Of a stretch of 46,767 nt of DNA, positions 12,179 through 24,479 are shown one piece after another. Position 1 is the first letter of the stretch. Each line of letters begins with the position of its first letter. Under the pieces are notes generated by a model. That model was not told where the DNA came from. It made no database searches and saw only the letters and a list, made by a program, of their open reading frames with translations. Source of the DNA: Gnetum montanum (taxonomy: Eukaryota; Streptophyta; Gnetopsida; Gnetales; Gnetaceae); contig MNCI01034636.1 in NCBI GenBank assembly GCA_015680685.1, positions 1,088 through 47,854 of the forward strand, written 5' to 3'. A program made the translations under genes and the position numbers.

Positions 12179-12929
12179 TTAGCCATTTATTTTGATTATG
12201 ATGGTAGGGACTCCAAGATCTTAGTATTTTGGAATCTCATGATTTTGTATAAGTTGAGAAAGATTTTCAACCAAATAAACCTATTTAGGAATTTTTTCCT
12301 TTCTTCTTCTAGTTCATAATTCTCTTAAGTATTTGGCATAAAGAGGTATGTCTTTTAATACTTGTTCTAAAGGAATATGCAAGTACAATTCACTAAATGT
12401 TTTTTAAGGATGAGCTTTAGTTGTAAAATCCTCTTGTAATCATGTAGGAAAAGGAGGTAAAACTAGTTGCCTAATGAGTAATGGTTGTTCTTTTTTCCTA
12501 GTTGGTTGATCTTCCTCATTTACTATTAGTGGCTGAATTTCTTCTTGTGTCCCTCCCTCTTGAAATCTCACTTTCTTTTATGTTTTAGGTTCAACTATTT
12601 TTTCACTCCTTTTGATGATGGAATGTAATTTCTCTTTCTCCTTTCTTTGAGATGTGGGATTGGGTTCAAGCTGGGATGGTAACTTGTTTTTAGTTAAGTG
12701 TTGAAAACTTCTTCTAGTCTCACTCATGAATTATCTACTTTCTTCTATGAAGGAAGTAAGGCTTTGGGTGAGTTTATCCAAGTGTCCATTAGTTGGGTTT
12801 TTTAATGGCCTAAAATTATTTTGAGGATATTTTTATGGGTAAAATGATCGTTGAGGAAATTTCATTGTTGGTTGGCTCTTATATTGTTAGAAAGCCTTTA
12901 CTAACTCTTACATTTTCTCTTGGAAATAT

Positions 12930-13931
12930 AACAAAGCTAGGTACATTGTTTGGTCATGTTGAGAACTACCACAAATACTACATGCTTCACTTTGAATTCC
13001 ATTAGTTTGTTTCTTAATCAATCATGCTAACTCATCCACTTTTCTATTTAACTGTTCTATTTGTTGAGTCATGCCTTGCATAATGTTGGGTTTTAGCCAA
13101 TGTTTACTTTGGTCCATTAATGAATCTATAATTCTCCAACCATCTTCTAGTGTTACACTTAAAATATTTCCTCCACATGCAAAGTCAAAAATTTTCCTAC
13201 CATAAGGTAATAAGCCTTCTACAAAGATTTGAATTAATTGATGAGCTAGGAATCCATAGTTTGGATCTTTTAAGCATAGTCCTTTAAATCTATCAAATGT
13301 ACTCTCATAATCCTCATCATCATGTTGCATAAATCTTTGTAGGAAAGCATTCTTAAACTCATCCAATGAACTAATTTGTGTTCTAATGGTTTGTGGCCAA
13401 AAATTAGCTTTGTCCTTTAAGGTTGATTTAAAAGCTATCATCTTAGTCCTATCCCCACTTTGAGGAGCTAACATAGCTAATGTTGTTTCAAATTATCTTA
13501 TTTGGGTAACTAGATCCTCATTGTTTGTCCCTTTAAAAGTAGGTAATAGGTGAATGTTTTTTAAACTCTACATCTTACCCCTATGGAAAGACCAATGGGC
13601 CTTGAGGTATGATGGATGCTCTTTGATTCAATAACTCTCCTAGGGTTTATCTTGGATAAGGCTAGCCAATTGGAAAATTGGAACTCAAACTAACAAGGAA
13701 GAAAGGAATTGAACATAAGTAAAATGAGGGAGGTATATGATGTGAAGATGATCCCATTGTGTAAGTGGAGGTTACTATTGGGGTCACTATAGGACTTGGT
13801 ATAGAAATAGAAACTAGTTATGGAGTTTGTAAATTCAAAGTACTTATTGGTTGGGTAGTTCCTCCAATTGTGGTTATATAAGTTGATATTAGGGAAGTAT
13901 TTTGAACTCTTGCTCCTATAGTTGAACTCAT
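12930..13931 (-). pseudogene. gag of element A
   Basis: gag forms the particle that packages element RNA. The best open part is 13022-13474 (150 codons). It contains FKSTLKDKANFWPQTI, LDEFKNAFLQRFMQH, FDRFKGLCLKDPNYGF and HQLIQIFVEGLLPYGRK, the pattern of the plant Retrotrans_gag domain in Athila-like elements. A Ser/Thr/Pro-rich N-terminus can be read from an ATG at 13931, with breaks. Downstream, near 12990-12960, there is a zinc-knuckle relic CSICGSSQHDQTMY, in which the last metal ligand (Cys) is Tyr. The frame is interrupted several times. Confidence 0.85.
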
Positions 13932-14443
13932 GGTTGATATTATAGCAATTGAGATATAAAATAGAGGATTAATAGATATGGAAAATTAGAACTTGATTGT
14001 ATTGGTTCCTCTTGGTACTATTTTTTATTAATTTTTGTATGTTTGTAAAGACTAAGAATGCTCCTAGAAGGTTGAATTTGTTTTGGTTTCTTTGGTTTCT
14101 TTGTTGGTTTCATTTAACAAGAACACTCTTCATTGGCACATTCATGGGCTACCATTCCTAAGAATTTATACACTGATTTAATAACTCCTATAATCGTGGC
14201 TTTATGGAAATTTTTTTAACAATTTTAACTAGTTGTACGATAAGAAGAGCTGATTCTTAGGATTTTTCCTTATTTTTGAATTTTTTAATGCAAGAAAAAT
14301 AAGTAAAAGAAACCATTTCTCAAATTACTTAAATGAAAGAAAAATAAAATAAATAAAATTAAAAAAAAATGTACCTAGAATATGAAATTACAAAATGAAA
14401 TTAAAACATACTGAACTCTTGATGATCATTAACTTTGTTGACC

Positions 14444-14462
14444 TCCCCAATAATGGTAGCAA
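14444..14462 (-). promoter_or_regulatory. Primer-binding site of element A (tRNA-Asp type)
   Basis: In element sense TTGCTACCATTATTGGGGA lies two bases inside the 5' LTR. It corresponds to the site TGGCGCCGTTGCCGGGGA complementary to the 3' end of plant tRNA-Asp, common in Athila/Tat elements. Differences are mainly C-to-T and G-to-A, plus one extra base. Confidence 0.8.
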
Positions 14463-14464
14463 AT

Positions 14465-15369
14465 TGACAAGCTAGGAAAAATTCAGGGCTAGATACCTTT
14501 AAAATTTATCTTTCTTTCATTGTATAGATCATCACCTCATATGTGACTAACCCACGAGTCATATCTCGTGGAGGAATAGTTTCAAAGTCAAAAGATCATT
14601 AAGATAATAAATGATTAGAATCAAATCCGAACAAAGTCCACACTTATGACTGTCACTCATAACTAAAGACATGCATCTTCATCCTAACTTCTAATCACAA
14701 GTTTAAGAATAAAGATTTATAATTAAATGAAATTGGAGTCAAAGTTACAAGCATAAATGATGATGAAAATTACAAGAGATACTTCACCTAAATTATGATT
14801 CTACTTTATTGTCCTAATAATGTAGGAACCTCTAGCCTAACAATGGAATCTAATGGTCTATAGTTGCCACAAAGCTCAACAAATCCTCACTGAACAATTT
14901 TAAGGAGAATTGGACTTCAACTTGATGTGTGTTTACTTGGGTATCAATTCTCTTTTTCTCTCTTTCTTCTTCATCCCCCCTCTTAATTTTAATCTGGGCA
15001 TGTATTTATACTTCACAGATATCTAAAATGAAATATGACATAATTGATCATTGTTAGAGGCATCAATGTCAATTGATATTTGTTTTGTTTATTTCCATCG
15101 TAGCCTCAATCTCCCACAATCATCATTGAAAGTCACTTGTCTCTATTTTGATCGATATCCAAATTTTTTTCTTGTGATCATATCTACAGAAATCCATGAT
15201 ATTGATTATTATTTTTATTTCTATTTGGATCAATATCTCCTGTATCGATCTTTATCATAACTTTGATTATCTACAATAACCAAAATAAACATCATTAGTT
15301 CATATTGCTTTAGGTAGCAAAAATCAATGATTTTCGATATGTCAAATGATAAGAAGAGTAAAATACTAT
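14465..15369 (-). repeat. 5' LTR of element A, main part
   Basis: Matches 4155-5063 along its length. The repeat is broken at 15369 by insertion E and resumes at 17773. Confidence 0.9.
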
Positions 15370-17772
15370 TGTTGATGCATAAAATTTGGATGCACCAACA
15401 CTCGAAAAGAATTTTTTAGGAGACTATTGTCTAGGATGCCTCCTGTATGGGTACGAAAACCTAGGAATAGTCTCAGTTGGAGAGGGCTACGTGGCCTTTT
15501 GAAAATACTAAACTAAAAAAAAAAGAAATTTAATTGAAATGCATTAGAATTTAAAATAAGTGACTATATAAAACAATAGGGAACTACAAAAATTAAATTT
15601 TTCCTTGGTCCCATTGCTACCTTCATTCATGTTGTTGGTTCATTATGGACACTACCGTAGCTAACACCGCTCATAGCCACTAGAAGAGGGAGAGAGAAGA
15701 AGCTAGATCCCATGCCACTAAAAGAGACTACCTACTACATTGGTGGAAAAGATAGAGAACCCCGCTATAGTCACTATAACACCACTATGCCAATAATAGG
15801 ATCACTGCTAGGGGGTCGTTATTAACATGTTTGCATTGGGCCGCAGTGGAGAGAGAAAGTTGCACCATGCTAAGAGGTCGCTTGTTGTCGTCACGTGTTG
15901 CTCTACACACACACAGTGCACTATATATGTTGTTGCAGACATGCAACATCAACTAGAAAGGGGAGATCCTACCACAATGACCACCTTTGCTAACACACCT
16001 ATTACCACACCTCCACCATTATCGTTTTCACTGATGCATACATGTGGCTACTATGATGAGAAAAGTGGAAAAAAAAGGAAACCCAATTGCAATAGGAACT
16101 CACTTCTTCTCTATTGCCACTGTTGTTCTGCTATCACTATTAAGGAGAAAGGAGAGGCTAGCCCTATCTTCTTGCTATCACCGTCAGACACCACATGTAC
16201 CTCTTGCTGTAAACACTACCATCACTTTGCTAGATGTGCACCTATAACATAGACATGCCGATCAAGATTGGATCTATGTGTTGTAGCTTCTATGTGCTCT
16301 CACGCTACCTAGGAATACCATCTACAATGTGGCCTATCACTGTCAGAGCGAGAAGAGATGTTCCTGCTACTTGCTATAGTCAACTACCACTGTCGCATGC
16401 TGCCAATGACCAAGGGAGAGAGAAGGCTACCTACTAGGGAAAGTAAAAAATGTAAGAAAACTACCATCTACTATTTTTTGGCATGCTTCCCCCAAGATCT
16501 GGTGGATTTCTCCAGAATCGGGAGACCCATGAAAGCCTACTGCTGGCACCTTTAATAGCCATCCAATAATGATGCCCACATTCTGTAACAGCCCCACCAC
16601 CACCCCATGTCCCATGCAGTAATGCCCATGTTCTATCAATGTAACATCTATAGGCCCATGACCATCACCCATGTTCTGTCTACCATGTATTGTAGGCCTT
16701 TTGTAGAAATTGCCACCACTTTCAAGCCTAACACCACATCAAGTAACTCCTTCCATTGTGTCATAATTGCTGCCACTAACTGTTACACCACCCTACGTAA
16801 CTACCAACATAATTGTAGCCATGTTCTAGCTGTAATGCCCACCACAGTAATGGCCACTATGACACACATCCACCATCACATTATGGGCATTCTCTACTTT
16901 CATTTTCATGCTTTCCCCAAGGCAGATGTACAACTAAAACTAGGAGATATTTTTGGCATCACTTTGATTTGAAATTATACTTTGCTCTATCTTACAGGAA
17001 TTTATGATCTTTTAACTTTTATTGTTTTTAATGCAGTTCTACTATAGCAAGCAATCATAATCAAGATTGTTTCGATGATAAATAATAGTGTCTCTTTCAC
17101 TGAAGTGGATACATATTTAGCTATATATTACTTGATGGAGAGAATCTTTTGTATTTTCAAAATTTGTGAAATATAAAAAAAATTAAAACCCCTGTATGTT
17201 AGTCAATGATAATTCTTCTAAAAAAATTTCATCTCTTTATTCTTGGGACATCAATTTTTCAAATGGCTTTCATATCATGATCTTGTTAAGTGGAGTATTC
17301 ATAGAAATATAAGTGCCACTAGAACTAATAAAAATAAGTTATGCAAACTTTTTGTATAGTATTATATTTTTTGAGAAGTTAAAAAGGACAAATAAGAAAA
17401 TGTGACACCCATCATCTAAAAGTAGTTGATCCATAAAACCTACATGTACATTCTTCTTTTAATAGGTTCTCTTTTACAACAAGGCTAGCACACTCATCAT
17501 TAACGCCAATGTGGTGCCATAGCCCTGCATTAACTTGGACTAGAAATCCACCTCTTAAAATATATATTTATATAATTTATGCACCTCAAGTCATTGGGTT
17601 ACTTTGTAACCTTTAATCTAATATATAGCCTCTTTCCTAATCAACATAATATTTTAGCTTGTTGTAAAATTATTGCTTACAATTTCAATGTATATATTAG
17701 GTTTTTTTTAGTAGATATGTTAATAATCATGGCCCCATTTCTAGCATGGGTGAGGTTGACCTCAACAACTAT
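15365..17772. repeat. Target-site duplication ACTAT around element E
   Basis: ACTAT at 15365-15369 and again at 17768-17772. The uninterrupted paralogue (3' LTR of A, near 5058-5068) has a single site, AAAATAATATATCC against AAAATACTAT plus ATCC. Confidence 0.9.
15370..17767 (+). mobile_element. Element E: 2.4-kb insertion, probable solo LTR
   Basis: This 2398-bp segment interrupts the 5' LTR of element A. It begins TGTTGATGCATAAAA, ends GACCTCAACA, so it has TGTTG/CAACA inverted ends, and is flanked by a perfect 5-bp duplication. I see no second copy of its ends inside it, no PBS, no PPT and no transposon protein. This fits a solo LTR left after LTR-LTR recombination. A small non-autonomous element is the alternative. 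Several open frames (for example 15827-16252) lie in a locally CCA/CAC-rich part but show no known domain. A TATA-like stretch is near 17562-17578. Orientation is not determined; plus is nominal. Confidence 0.75.
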
Positions 17773-17813
17773 ATCCATTACTATTTACATAAAACATTTT
17801 ATGGGGTTCAACA
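17773..17813 (-). repeat. 5' LTR of element A, distal 41 bp
   Basis: ATCCATTACTATTTACAT and the following bases up to TTCAACA match 5066-5104 of the 3' LTR, completing the 5' LTR on the far side of insertion E. Confidence 0.88.
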
Positions 17814-20800
17814 TAGATCAAGAAAAAATTGCCAAGGATCTCCTTTAATCTTTTAGGTTGGATATTTAATTTGACCTGTGTTGTTCATGTTTATACTTTT
17901 CCATGTTTCATCTTCTTTATTGATGTACTTCATTTTTTATTTTATTTATAAAATAATGCCAGTTACTTTTCTCATTTTTTCAATCCACTTTTGACTCCTA
18001 CACCATGGTTTTCTCTAATATCAAATATGACATCCCTTTCCTAGATGTCAATGAATTCAATCATTCATCAAAGAGAATCATCATTTGACATTGAAATAAT
18101 CCAAATCATGATTTTAAAACATGAATGTAATGGCAATAGAATTGAATGGATAAGAAAATAAATAGCCTACTTTGTTAATGAAATTTATTTAAGTGCACTA
18201 TCAAAAACTTGGGTTATCTTCCTATGACACTTAAAACCCTCAGAGGTAATCCAACACTATCATTATGGTTATGCCATAAGATCAAAGGGGTTATTAGTCC
18301 CTTCCTTTTCTACTTCATCCAAATCTCATCACCTACCAATCTAGCTTTACAACTCCATCCTGGCATGACCTTTAAGCCCTAGCCTTAAATGTCATAGATG
18401 AAATCCATCCCTGAGAAGTATCATGAATAGTTAAAACTTTTCGTAGTGAAGCATCCCTTCTTTTGAAGGTTAGTTGCATTGTTAATAATATAATTTTATC
18501 CTTAAAAAGGAAAGAGATATTACAACATTGTAATTTTTGGATCCTTGACATGTTTGTTTCTTTTCTAAAGGCTTATGCTTTATTAGTACCTAAGTGTGTT
18601 ATACATGATAGCAGTATGTAGCTTGGTATATTTTATGATTATATATTTTAATATTTTATGCTTAATGAGCCTTATGGTATGTGTATGAATCAATGTATGT
18701 ATGCATATNCATGAGAGAGTGTGTGTATAAGAGAAGGGAAAGTTATGTATATGATGAGAGAGATTAATGGAAGTATTCTTTCAGTTAAACTCTTGTCTTA
18801 GGTAAATGGCCAGTTTTCCCTTTCCATGATTTTTAGTAACTTTTTATTTCAACTTCCATAGCTCTTTCATTTCACACACTTTAACAAGTTCAACAAATAC
18901 AACATAAAGATGCTATTGGAGATTGGAGCTTGTGAAGGTGCTAAGGTGCTAATGGGTTCTGGGTCAGTTGTACTTTTGATAAGACCGTTGCTATGTTTCA
19001 TTCTTCTCATGTAGACTTTTCCATATAGATTTTAATTAAGTAATCTTGACTCCTTTTCCATTTTGGATTTGTAGGTTTGTATACATTCAAGGGATGAATT
19101 TTGTTGATGGTTAATTCTACAATGTTATGTTATTTTGCACAAATTGTGGATCCTATTTTAGTCATTTGAAATTATTAATTTGATGAGTTTTTATTCAATT
19201 TACTTAAGTAATCAATCATTTTTCTACTAATTTTGGAAGTGAGTTTTCGAAGAATTGATCTCAATAATTTTGCAAGTTTGGATTTTGTTGTTTCAATTGG
19301 TCAATATTTATTGTAATCATACTTTATGGCTACTATAATTCCTGTCATGTATGATCATTGGTTTGGAAAGAGATTGTGGATTTATCTTATGTGATGATCA
19401 ATTGGAGCTTTGGGATTTTGGTTCCTTGTTTTGCACCTTACCTTAACAAGGTTCTCCCTTTTTGATTATGAGCCCTTGTTAATATGATAATTGATGTCCC
19501 TTTACCTTTATGATGTTGTTGATTGGATGCTCTTCTTGTTGTCTATATGTCCTCTTAATGGTGTGGATAAAAATTTTCTCATTGTGCTAGATTCATTCTT
19601 TCATTGTATCCAATTTAATCCACAAGTGCCATTGTTGTTTCTTTATCCTACTCTCTTCTTGAACTTATCCCCAGGTTGGTAGATCCTTGTGAATTTGTTT
19701 CTATGATTTCCTTTCTACATTTTATATTGTTTAAAGTTGAATTTGACCAATCTTTGACTCTTTTATAACACAGAATATATGCCCCTATTCTCATAGAGAT
19801 GTCTCTCCCAAAAGTAAAGACTCCCAAGTAGACATCTCTACCCTTCCTAAGACATCTCCTTTTCAATGTATATGTCTTTCCTAGCCTATAGACATCTCTT
19901 AATGGATTTCTTCCACCTTGCAAGACATGCTCCTCTTCCTATAGACATCTCCTCCACTCTATAGACATCTTCATCTAGACATTTCCTATTTCAAAGATAT
20001 CTTTCATATAAGCCCAAAACTATAATAAACTTGTTTCTAGTGAAGTTTAGTCTTTCATATGAGTCTAGAATTTAGTTTTCTTAGCTCTTGAAATTATTGG
20101 ATCCTTATTGAAGTCTTCTATCTCTGTGAAATATTTTGTATTCCCCTTTGGACTCTCAAGTGTTGGATACTCTTCTTACATAAGTGTATATTAATTAACT
20201 TGGACATCAATCAATTTGTGAGTTCCCTTACTAGTTATCATAGTTCTCATATTGTTGAAACTCTATTTAATTTGTTGGAACTTGGTGATTATGATCTCTC
20301 AACAATGGTTTAATATTTGATTTGGATCCCTTTGATTGTTGGATTACCTTAGATAGTTGGATTTCTTTGGTTTGGATGTTCTCCTCCATCATCAATTTAG
20401 ATTACAGGTTTATATGTTTGTTGGGTAATTGAATGTTGGAGCTAGCATTGAGTTATATATAATCGATTGGAAATGGGCTCCATAGAGATGTTTGTGCATT
20501 TGACCCTCAATGCTATGCCTCAGTGTGACTTTCCATTATAGGTCCCATCCTACATGAAAAGATGATTACATGCCTCATTAGCCTTCTTTTATTTGATGCA
20601 TCTAGAACATTAGAGGTGATTCTTGAAGATGCTTTTAACACCAATATGTTTGGTATGATTAGGTGAGTCTTGGTAGACTCCTATCATTATGAGACTAATA
20701 ATAAATCTATGTACTTAGTAAATTTTATATTTTGTTTGACATTTGAATTTTGGAATTAAATAAGTATACATGATAATTATTAATACATATTTATCATTGA

Positions 20801-21024
20801 GTGTAGTGTGTGCTCACCTTCTTGTTTGTGGTGATGGTTGGAGTTGGAAAATATTGATATTGGAAATTTTTGTTGATTGGATGTTTGGCTATATATTTGT
20901 ATGCTCATTTGATATATTTTTATGCTAATATATTTTGCAAGATAGGCATTCTTCAACTAGATTCCTTGAGATCTACCCATTCTTGATTAGAGATTGTGCA
21001 AGGTTAATTACTCAATCTTATACT
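17814..21024. other. Unassigned AT-rich DNA between elements A and B
   Basis: No convincing gene is visible. All open frames are under about 95 codons and show no known motif. An AGACATCTC-rich stretch at about 19770-20000 resembles a motif array in the probable LTR at 34.3 kb, so part of this region may be an old LTR in the opposite orientation. One unknown base is at 18709. Confidence 0.5.
19770..20000. repeat. AGACATCTC-rich degenerate array
   Basis: About nine near-copies of AGACATCTC or its complement occur in 230 bp, for example TAGACATCTCT, AAGACATCTCC, TAGACATCTCC and TAGACATCTTCAT. Spacing is irregular (about 20-35 bp). The complementary motif is clustered at 34325-34500. Confidence 0.65.
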
Positions 21025-21944
21025 TGTTGGCACATTTCTACCATTTTATGGAGAAGTGATGGTCAATACTAAGAAAAATTTGAATCAACATGAAGGCTAG
21101 AAATTTTCTCTTAGTTCTATGGAAAATAAGGTTCGTAACCATGCAAATGGAATTATGATGTGCTTTCACATGACCAAGAGCATAAGAAACTACCACTACC
21201 ATAATGTTGTCCAAAATATTTTAGGACACTGAAAAAAATTCTATCCTTGGAAAACATTTCATAGATGTCCATTATTGTTTACTCCATAATTGATTTAGGA
21301 CTCAACATAGCAAAAGTAGTAGGTGGAAATAATTTAGCAATATTATTTATTGGGATTCTTGTAGATTCAAGTCTTTCCCTTGCAATGAAGATGTGGTAGT
21401 CTTTCCAAGCACTTCATAACCTTGCATTCTTCTATTCCTTTTACATCACGTTTATTGAAATTCGAGGGCAACTTGGAAATCCAAGAATATCTCAAACTTC
21501 ACCATTGCATAATCAGAGACTCTAAAATGTCATTTTAGCACATGGGACAAAAACCATGGTTAATGCTTGTTAATAAAAGCCTAAACTGATTAATGACAAC
21601 AAAGAAATATGATCACAACTCAAAATTGATGGTAGCTACTATTTGTAACAAATAAGATGCATCCAGCCTTGTTGGCTAAGCCTACCATGATGACATGCAA
21701 CATAGCAACAATCTTCTTCATGGACAACAAGGGATGAAAGAACAAAGACACATCTTCCATGATGGATTCCTGTACACTGTTAGTGGGGAGTTTAAAATGG
21801 ATTTTTTATTGTAATTTTCAACAATGATGGAGTGCTAAAATTTTGAGTTGTGTCGTAGATTTACCTTCGTTGAATCTGCAACTCCATTTTGTTCATTTCA
21901 AGATTGCTCTATGTGGATGGTTGTTGCAGGGCATCTGAAATCTA

Positions 21945-22189
21945 TGTTGGAGTCATGCCATGACTAATTTGAATTATTGAATCATGGGCTAGTTTTTTTT
22001 ATGGATGGTTTCTTGATGCATATTTATGTAATGTTCTGAAACTTTCTTGTAACGATAATCTACAAACTATATCATGAAACTCTAGTGTGGCCATGTATGA
22101 GTAGTGACTTTCTAAACCACAAAAATTTTGTGTTCTATGTGTGCTTGTTTTTCCTATTCTTTTTTTTTCACTTGATTCATTTTCTAACA
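21945..22189 (+). repeat. 5' LTR of element F
   Basis: 245 bp, TGTTGGAGTC...TTCTAACA, matching 25792-26021 with moderate divergence. Confidence 0.9.
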
Positions 22190-22192
22190 AAC

Positions 22193-22204
22193 TAGTATCA
22201 AAGT
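22193..22204 (+). promoter_or_regulatory. Primer-binding site of element F (tRNA-iMet type)
   Basis: TAGTATCAAAGT, three bases after the 5' LTR, corresponds to the initiator-tRNA-Met site TGGTATCAGAGC. All three differences are G-to-A or C-to-T. Confidence 0.85.
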
Positions 22205-22229
22205 TAGGTTTGCAAAGGATCAATGGGAG

Positions 22230-22985
22230 CGATGGCATCTAAGGATTGACAAGTTCGATGGGATGGACTTTGGATTTTGAAAGATGCAGATCGAAGATTA
22301 TCTATACCAGAAGAAGTTGCATGAATTGTTGTTGGGGAAGAAGCCAGATCATATGAGTAAAGAGGATTGGGAACTATTAGATCACCAAGATCTTGGGATG
22401 ATTCATTTGACATTATCACAAAATTTTACATTCAATATCATCAATGAAAAGACTACTTAGGATTTGATGAAGGCCTTATTATATATGTACAAGAAAACAT
22501 CCACCTCAAACAAGTATATCTGATGCATCGATTATTCAATTTGATGATTGGTTACAGATCACATCAATGAGTTCAATGTGATCACAAGTTAGTTGAGTTC
22601 TATGGAAATCAACTTTGATGATGAGATCAAAGTGTTGAACTTGCCTGATAGTTGGTTTGCAATAATGAATATAGTTAGCAATTCATCAAGAGATAAAAAA
22701 CTAAAGTTGTCTATAGTTTGAGATCTAATTCTTAGTGAGAATATACATAGAACGGAGTTAGATGAATCTTTGGGTTCTGCCTTGAGTAATGAAGGTAGAG
22801 GTAGAAGTCTTTAGCGTGGATAGAATCAGGGCCCTTGAAAACCAAAGTCAAGGAAAGAAGTTGATCCAAGCAAGAATGTCATTTGTTGTAATTGAAATTA
22901 GAAACGTCACCTTAGAAAACCATGCATGGCATGAAAAAAAGAAAAGAACAATCAACATGATGATTCAGTGAATACAGTTGCTAAA
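22230..22985 (+). pseudogene. gag of element F
   Basis: Decayed copia gag. In one frame KMQIEDYLYQKKLHELLLGK, DHMSKEDWELLDHQDLGMI and NIINEKTT are readable, the usual N-terminal gag sequence of Tnt1-like elements (UBN2/gag-polypeptide type). After a break, DHINEFNVITS, INFDDEIKVL and DLILSENI follow. The zinc knuckle expected at about 22890-22930 is only a trace (a CC...H...C pattern cut by stops). Stops and at least two frameshifts prevent translation. Confidence 0.85.
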
Positions 22986-23019
22986 GAAATTGTTGATGCC
23001 CTAGTTTGTTGTGTGGATA

Positions 23020-23476
23020 GTGACATTGAATCTTAGATTCTTGATGTAGGTGCATCATTTCACTCTACTCCTTCTAAAGAATTATTTAATAACTATGTTG
23101 CTAGGAATCTTAAAAGGTTTATCTTGTAGATGATGAGCCATTGAACATTGTGGGAAAGGATGATGTTTATATAAAGACTACCCATGGGAAGCAACTAAAG
23201 TTACAACATGTTAGACATGTTCTAGGTTTAAATAAAAACCTTATTTCTATGAGTCAGATAGATGCTGAAGGATACAATACAATATTTGGAGCTGGATCCC
23301 CAAAAATAATTAAAATAAGTCTAATCATTTCTTGTGGAAATAAGGTGGGAACATTATACACCAATTCAAAAATAAAAGACACAATGTTAGTGGTTGATTT
23401 AGAATCAATGTCAATGTTGTGGCATCGAAGGTTGGGTCACATGAGTGAAAACAGAATGAAGTTGCTAGCCTCATAG
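23020..23476 (+). pseudogene. Protease and GAG-pre-integrase region of element F
   Basis: At about 23035-23070 the frame reads ILDVGASFHSTPSKELF. The protease triad D-S-G of copia reads D-V-G here, so the site is altered. The open frame 23141-23476 continues with DVYIKTTHGKQLKL, VRHVLGLNKNLIS, and then LWHRRLGHMSENRM (about 23418-23460), the GAG-pre-integrase motif that precedes integrase. Domain order is normal for copia. Confidence 0.88.
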
Positions 23477-23489
23477 GGAAGATTATTAG

Positions 23490-24320
23490 ACTTGAAGTTT
23501 GTTGATGTTGGTTTATGTAAAGGATGTTTTATGGAAAGTAGAAAAGAGTCAATTTCTCAAAAGCTAGAAGAACATCAAGGATTGAGAAGTTGGAACTAGA
23601 ACATATAGATGTATGGGGACCAACCCTAGTGAGTTCCCTTGGTAGCTCATACTATTATGTTACATTCATTGATGATTCCACTAAAAATGTATGGGTTTAT
23701 TTTCTTATAAATAAATCTAATGTGTTATCCACATTTGAAATGTGGAAGACAAAAGTCGAAAATCAAACTGGTTTGAAAGTCAAGTGTTTGAGATCCAATA
23801 ATGCAGGGGAATATGATAATTTAGAGTTCAAGGGTTTCTATTTTGAGAATGGGATCAGAATGATTAAGATGGTTCCTAAACACTAGAGCAAAGTGGTGTT
23901 GCTGAGAGAATGAACAAGGCCTTGAATGAGAGAGCTAGAAGCATGAGGATATCTTCTAGACTACCAAAGATGTTTTGGACAGATGCAATCATTACAATAG
24001 CCTATCTCATAAATCGAGGACCTTTAGTTCTACTAAACTTTAAGATACCTAAGGAGGAATGGTTAGGAAATGTAGTAAACTTTTCACATTTAAAAGTTTT
24101 TGGTTGTGTGTCATATGTGTACTTAGGTTTTGATGTTCAAGATAAACTTGATTCTAAAGCCAAGAAATGTTATTTTATTGGCTATGGTTTTGATGATTTT
24201 GGTTATCATTTTTGGGATGACCAAAATAGAAAAATTATAAGACATAGGGATGTCACTTTTAATGAACATGTGGTGTACAAGGACAGGTCTAGATCAAAAT
24301 CTAAAATTGTAGGGAAGTAG
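23490..24320 (+). pseudogene. Integrase of element F, second catalytic Asp lost
   Basis: Copia integrase in two open parts, 23590-23886 and 23910-24320, separated by a frameshift near 23880. The first catalytic Asp is in ELEHIDVWGP. The second, normally in L-R-S-D-N-G-G-E-Y, reads LRSNNAGEY, so Asp has become Asn. The Glu is kept in VAERMNKALNERARSM (about 23900-23945). Downstream come YLINRGP, FSHLKVFGCVSYVY and CYFIGYGFDDFGYHFWD, the usual C-terminal copia integrase sequence. A stop at 24318-24320 ends the frame. Upstream, a zinc-finger trace with CKGCFMESR lies at about 23515-23545. Confidence 0.9.
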
Positions 24321-24479
24321 GAAAAGAAAAGTGAAAAGGTTGAATTAGAAGAGATATCTGAGAGGGATGTAGCTGGAAAGATTCAAGAAAATCCTTAAAA
24401 CAGGATAGTTGAAGATGAAACTAAAGTTGAATTAGAAACAGTTACACTAGAGCTTCAATTGAGAAGGTTTGCTAGAACA

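Larger units (their letters stand above)
4155..17813 (-). mobile_element. Element A: Athila-like Ty3/gypsy LTR retrotransposon
   Basis: A full-length but dead LTR retrotransposon on the minus strand. Direct repeats at 4155-5104 and 14465-15369 plus 17773-17813 are its LTRs, with TG and CA ends. Inside, in element order, come a tRNA-Asp-type PBS (14444-14462), gag with a CCHC-like knuckle, an aspartic protease with a DFGAS site, RT, RNase H, integrase, a long spacer, and a further ORF before the 3' LTR. The order PR-RT-RH-IN is that of Ty3/gypsy. The gag motif HQLIQIFVEGLLP, the DxGAS protease and the third ORF fit the Athila group. LTR divergence judged by eye (roughly 10-15%) indicates an old insertion. 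Flanking bases TACCT (left) and TAGAT (right) are at best a decayed target duplication. Without insertion E it would be about 11.3 kb. Confidence 0.9.

Noticed and set aside
15827-16672. Overlapping open frames of 65-141 codons in element E
   Set aside because: Frames on both strands overlap, none has a known domain, and the region lies inside a probable solo LTR.
22204-22419. Minus-strand open frames over the start of element F
   Set aside because: They are the antisense of the recognised copia gag.
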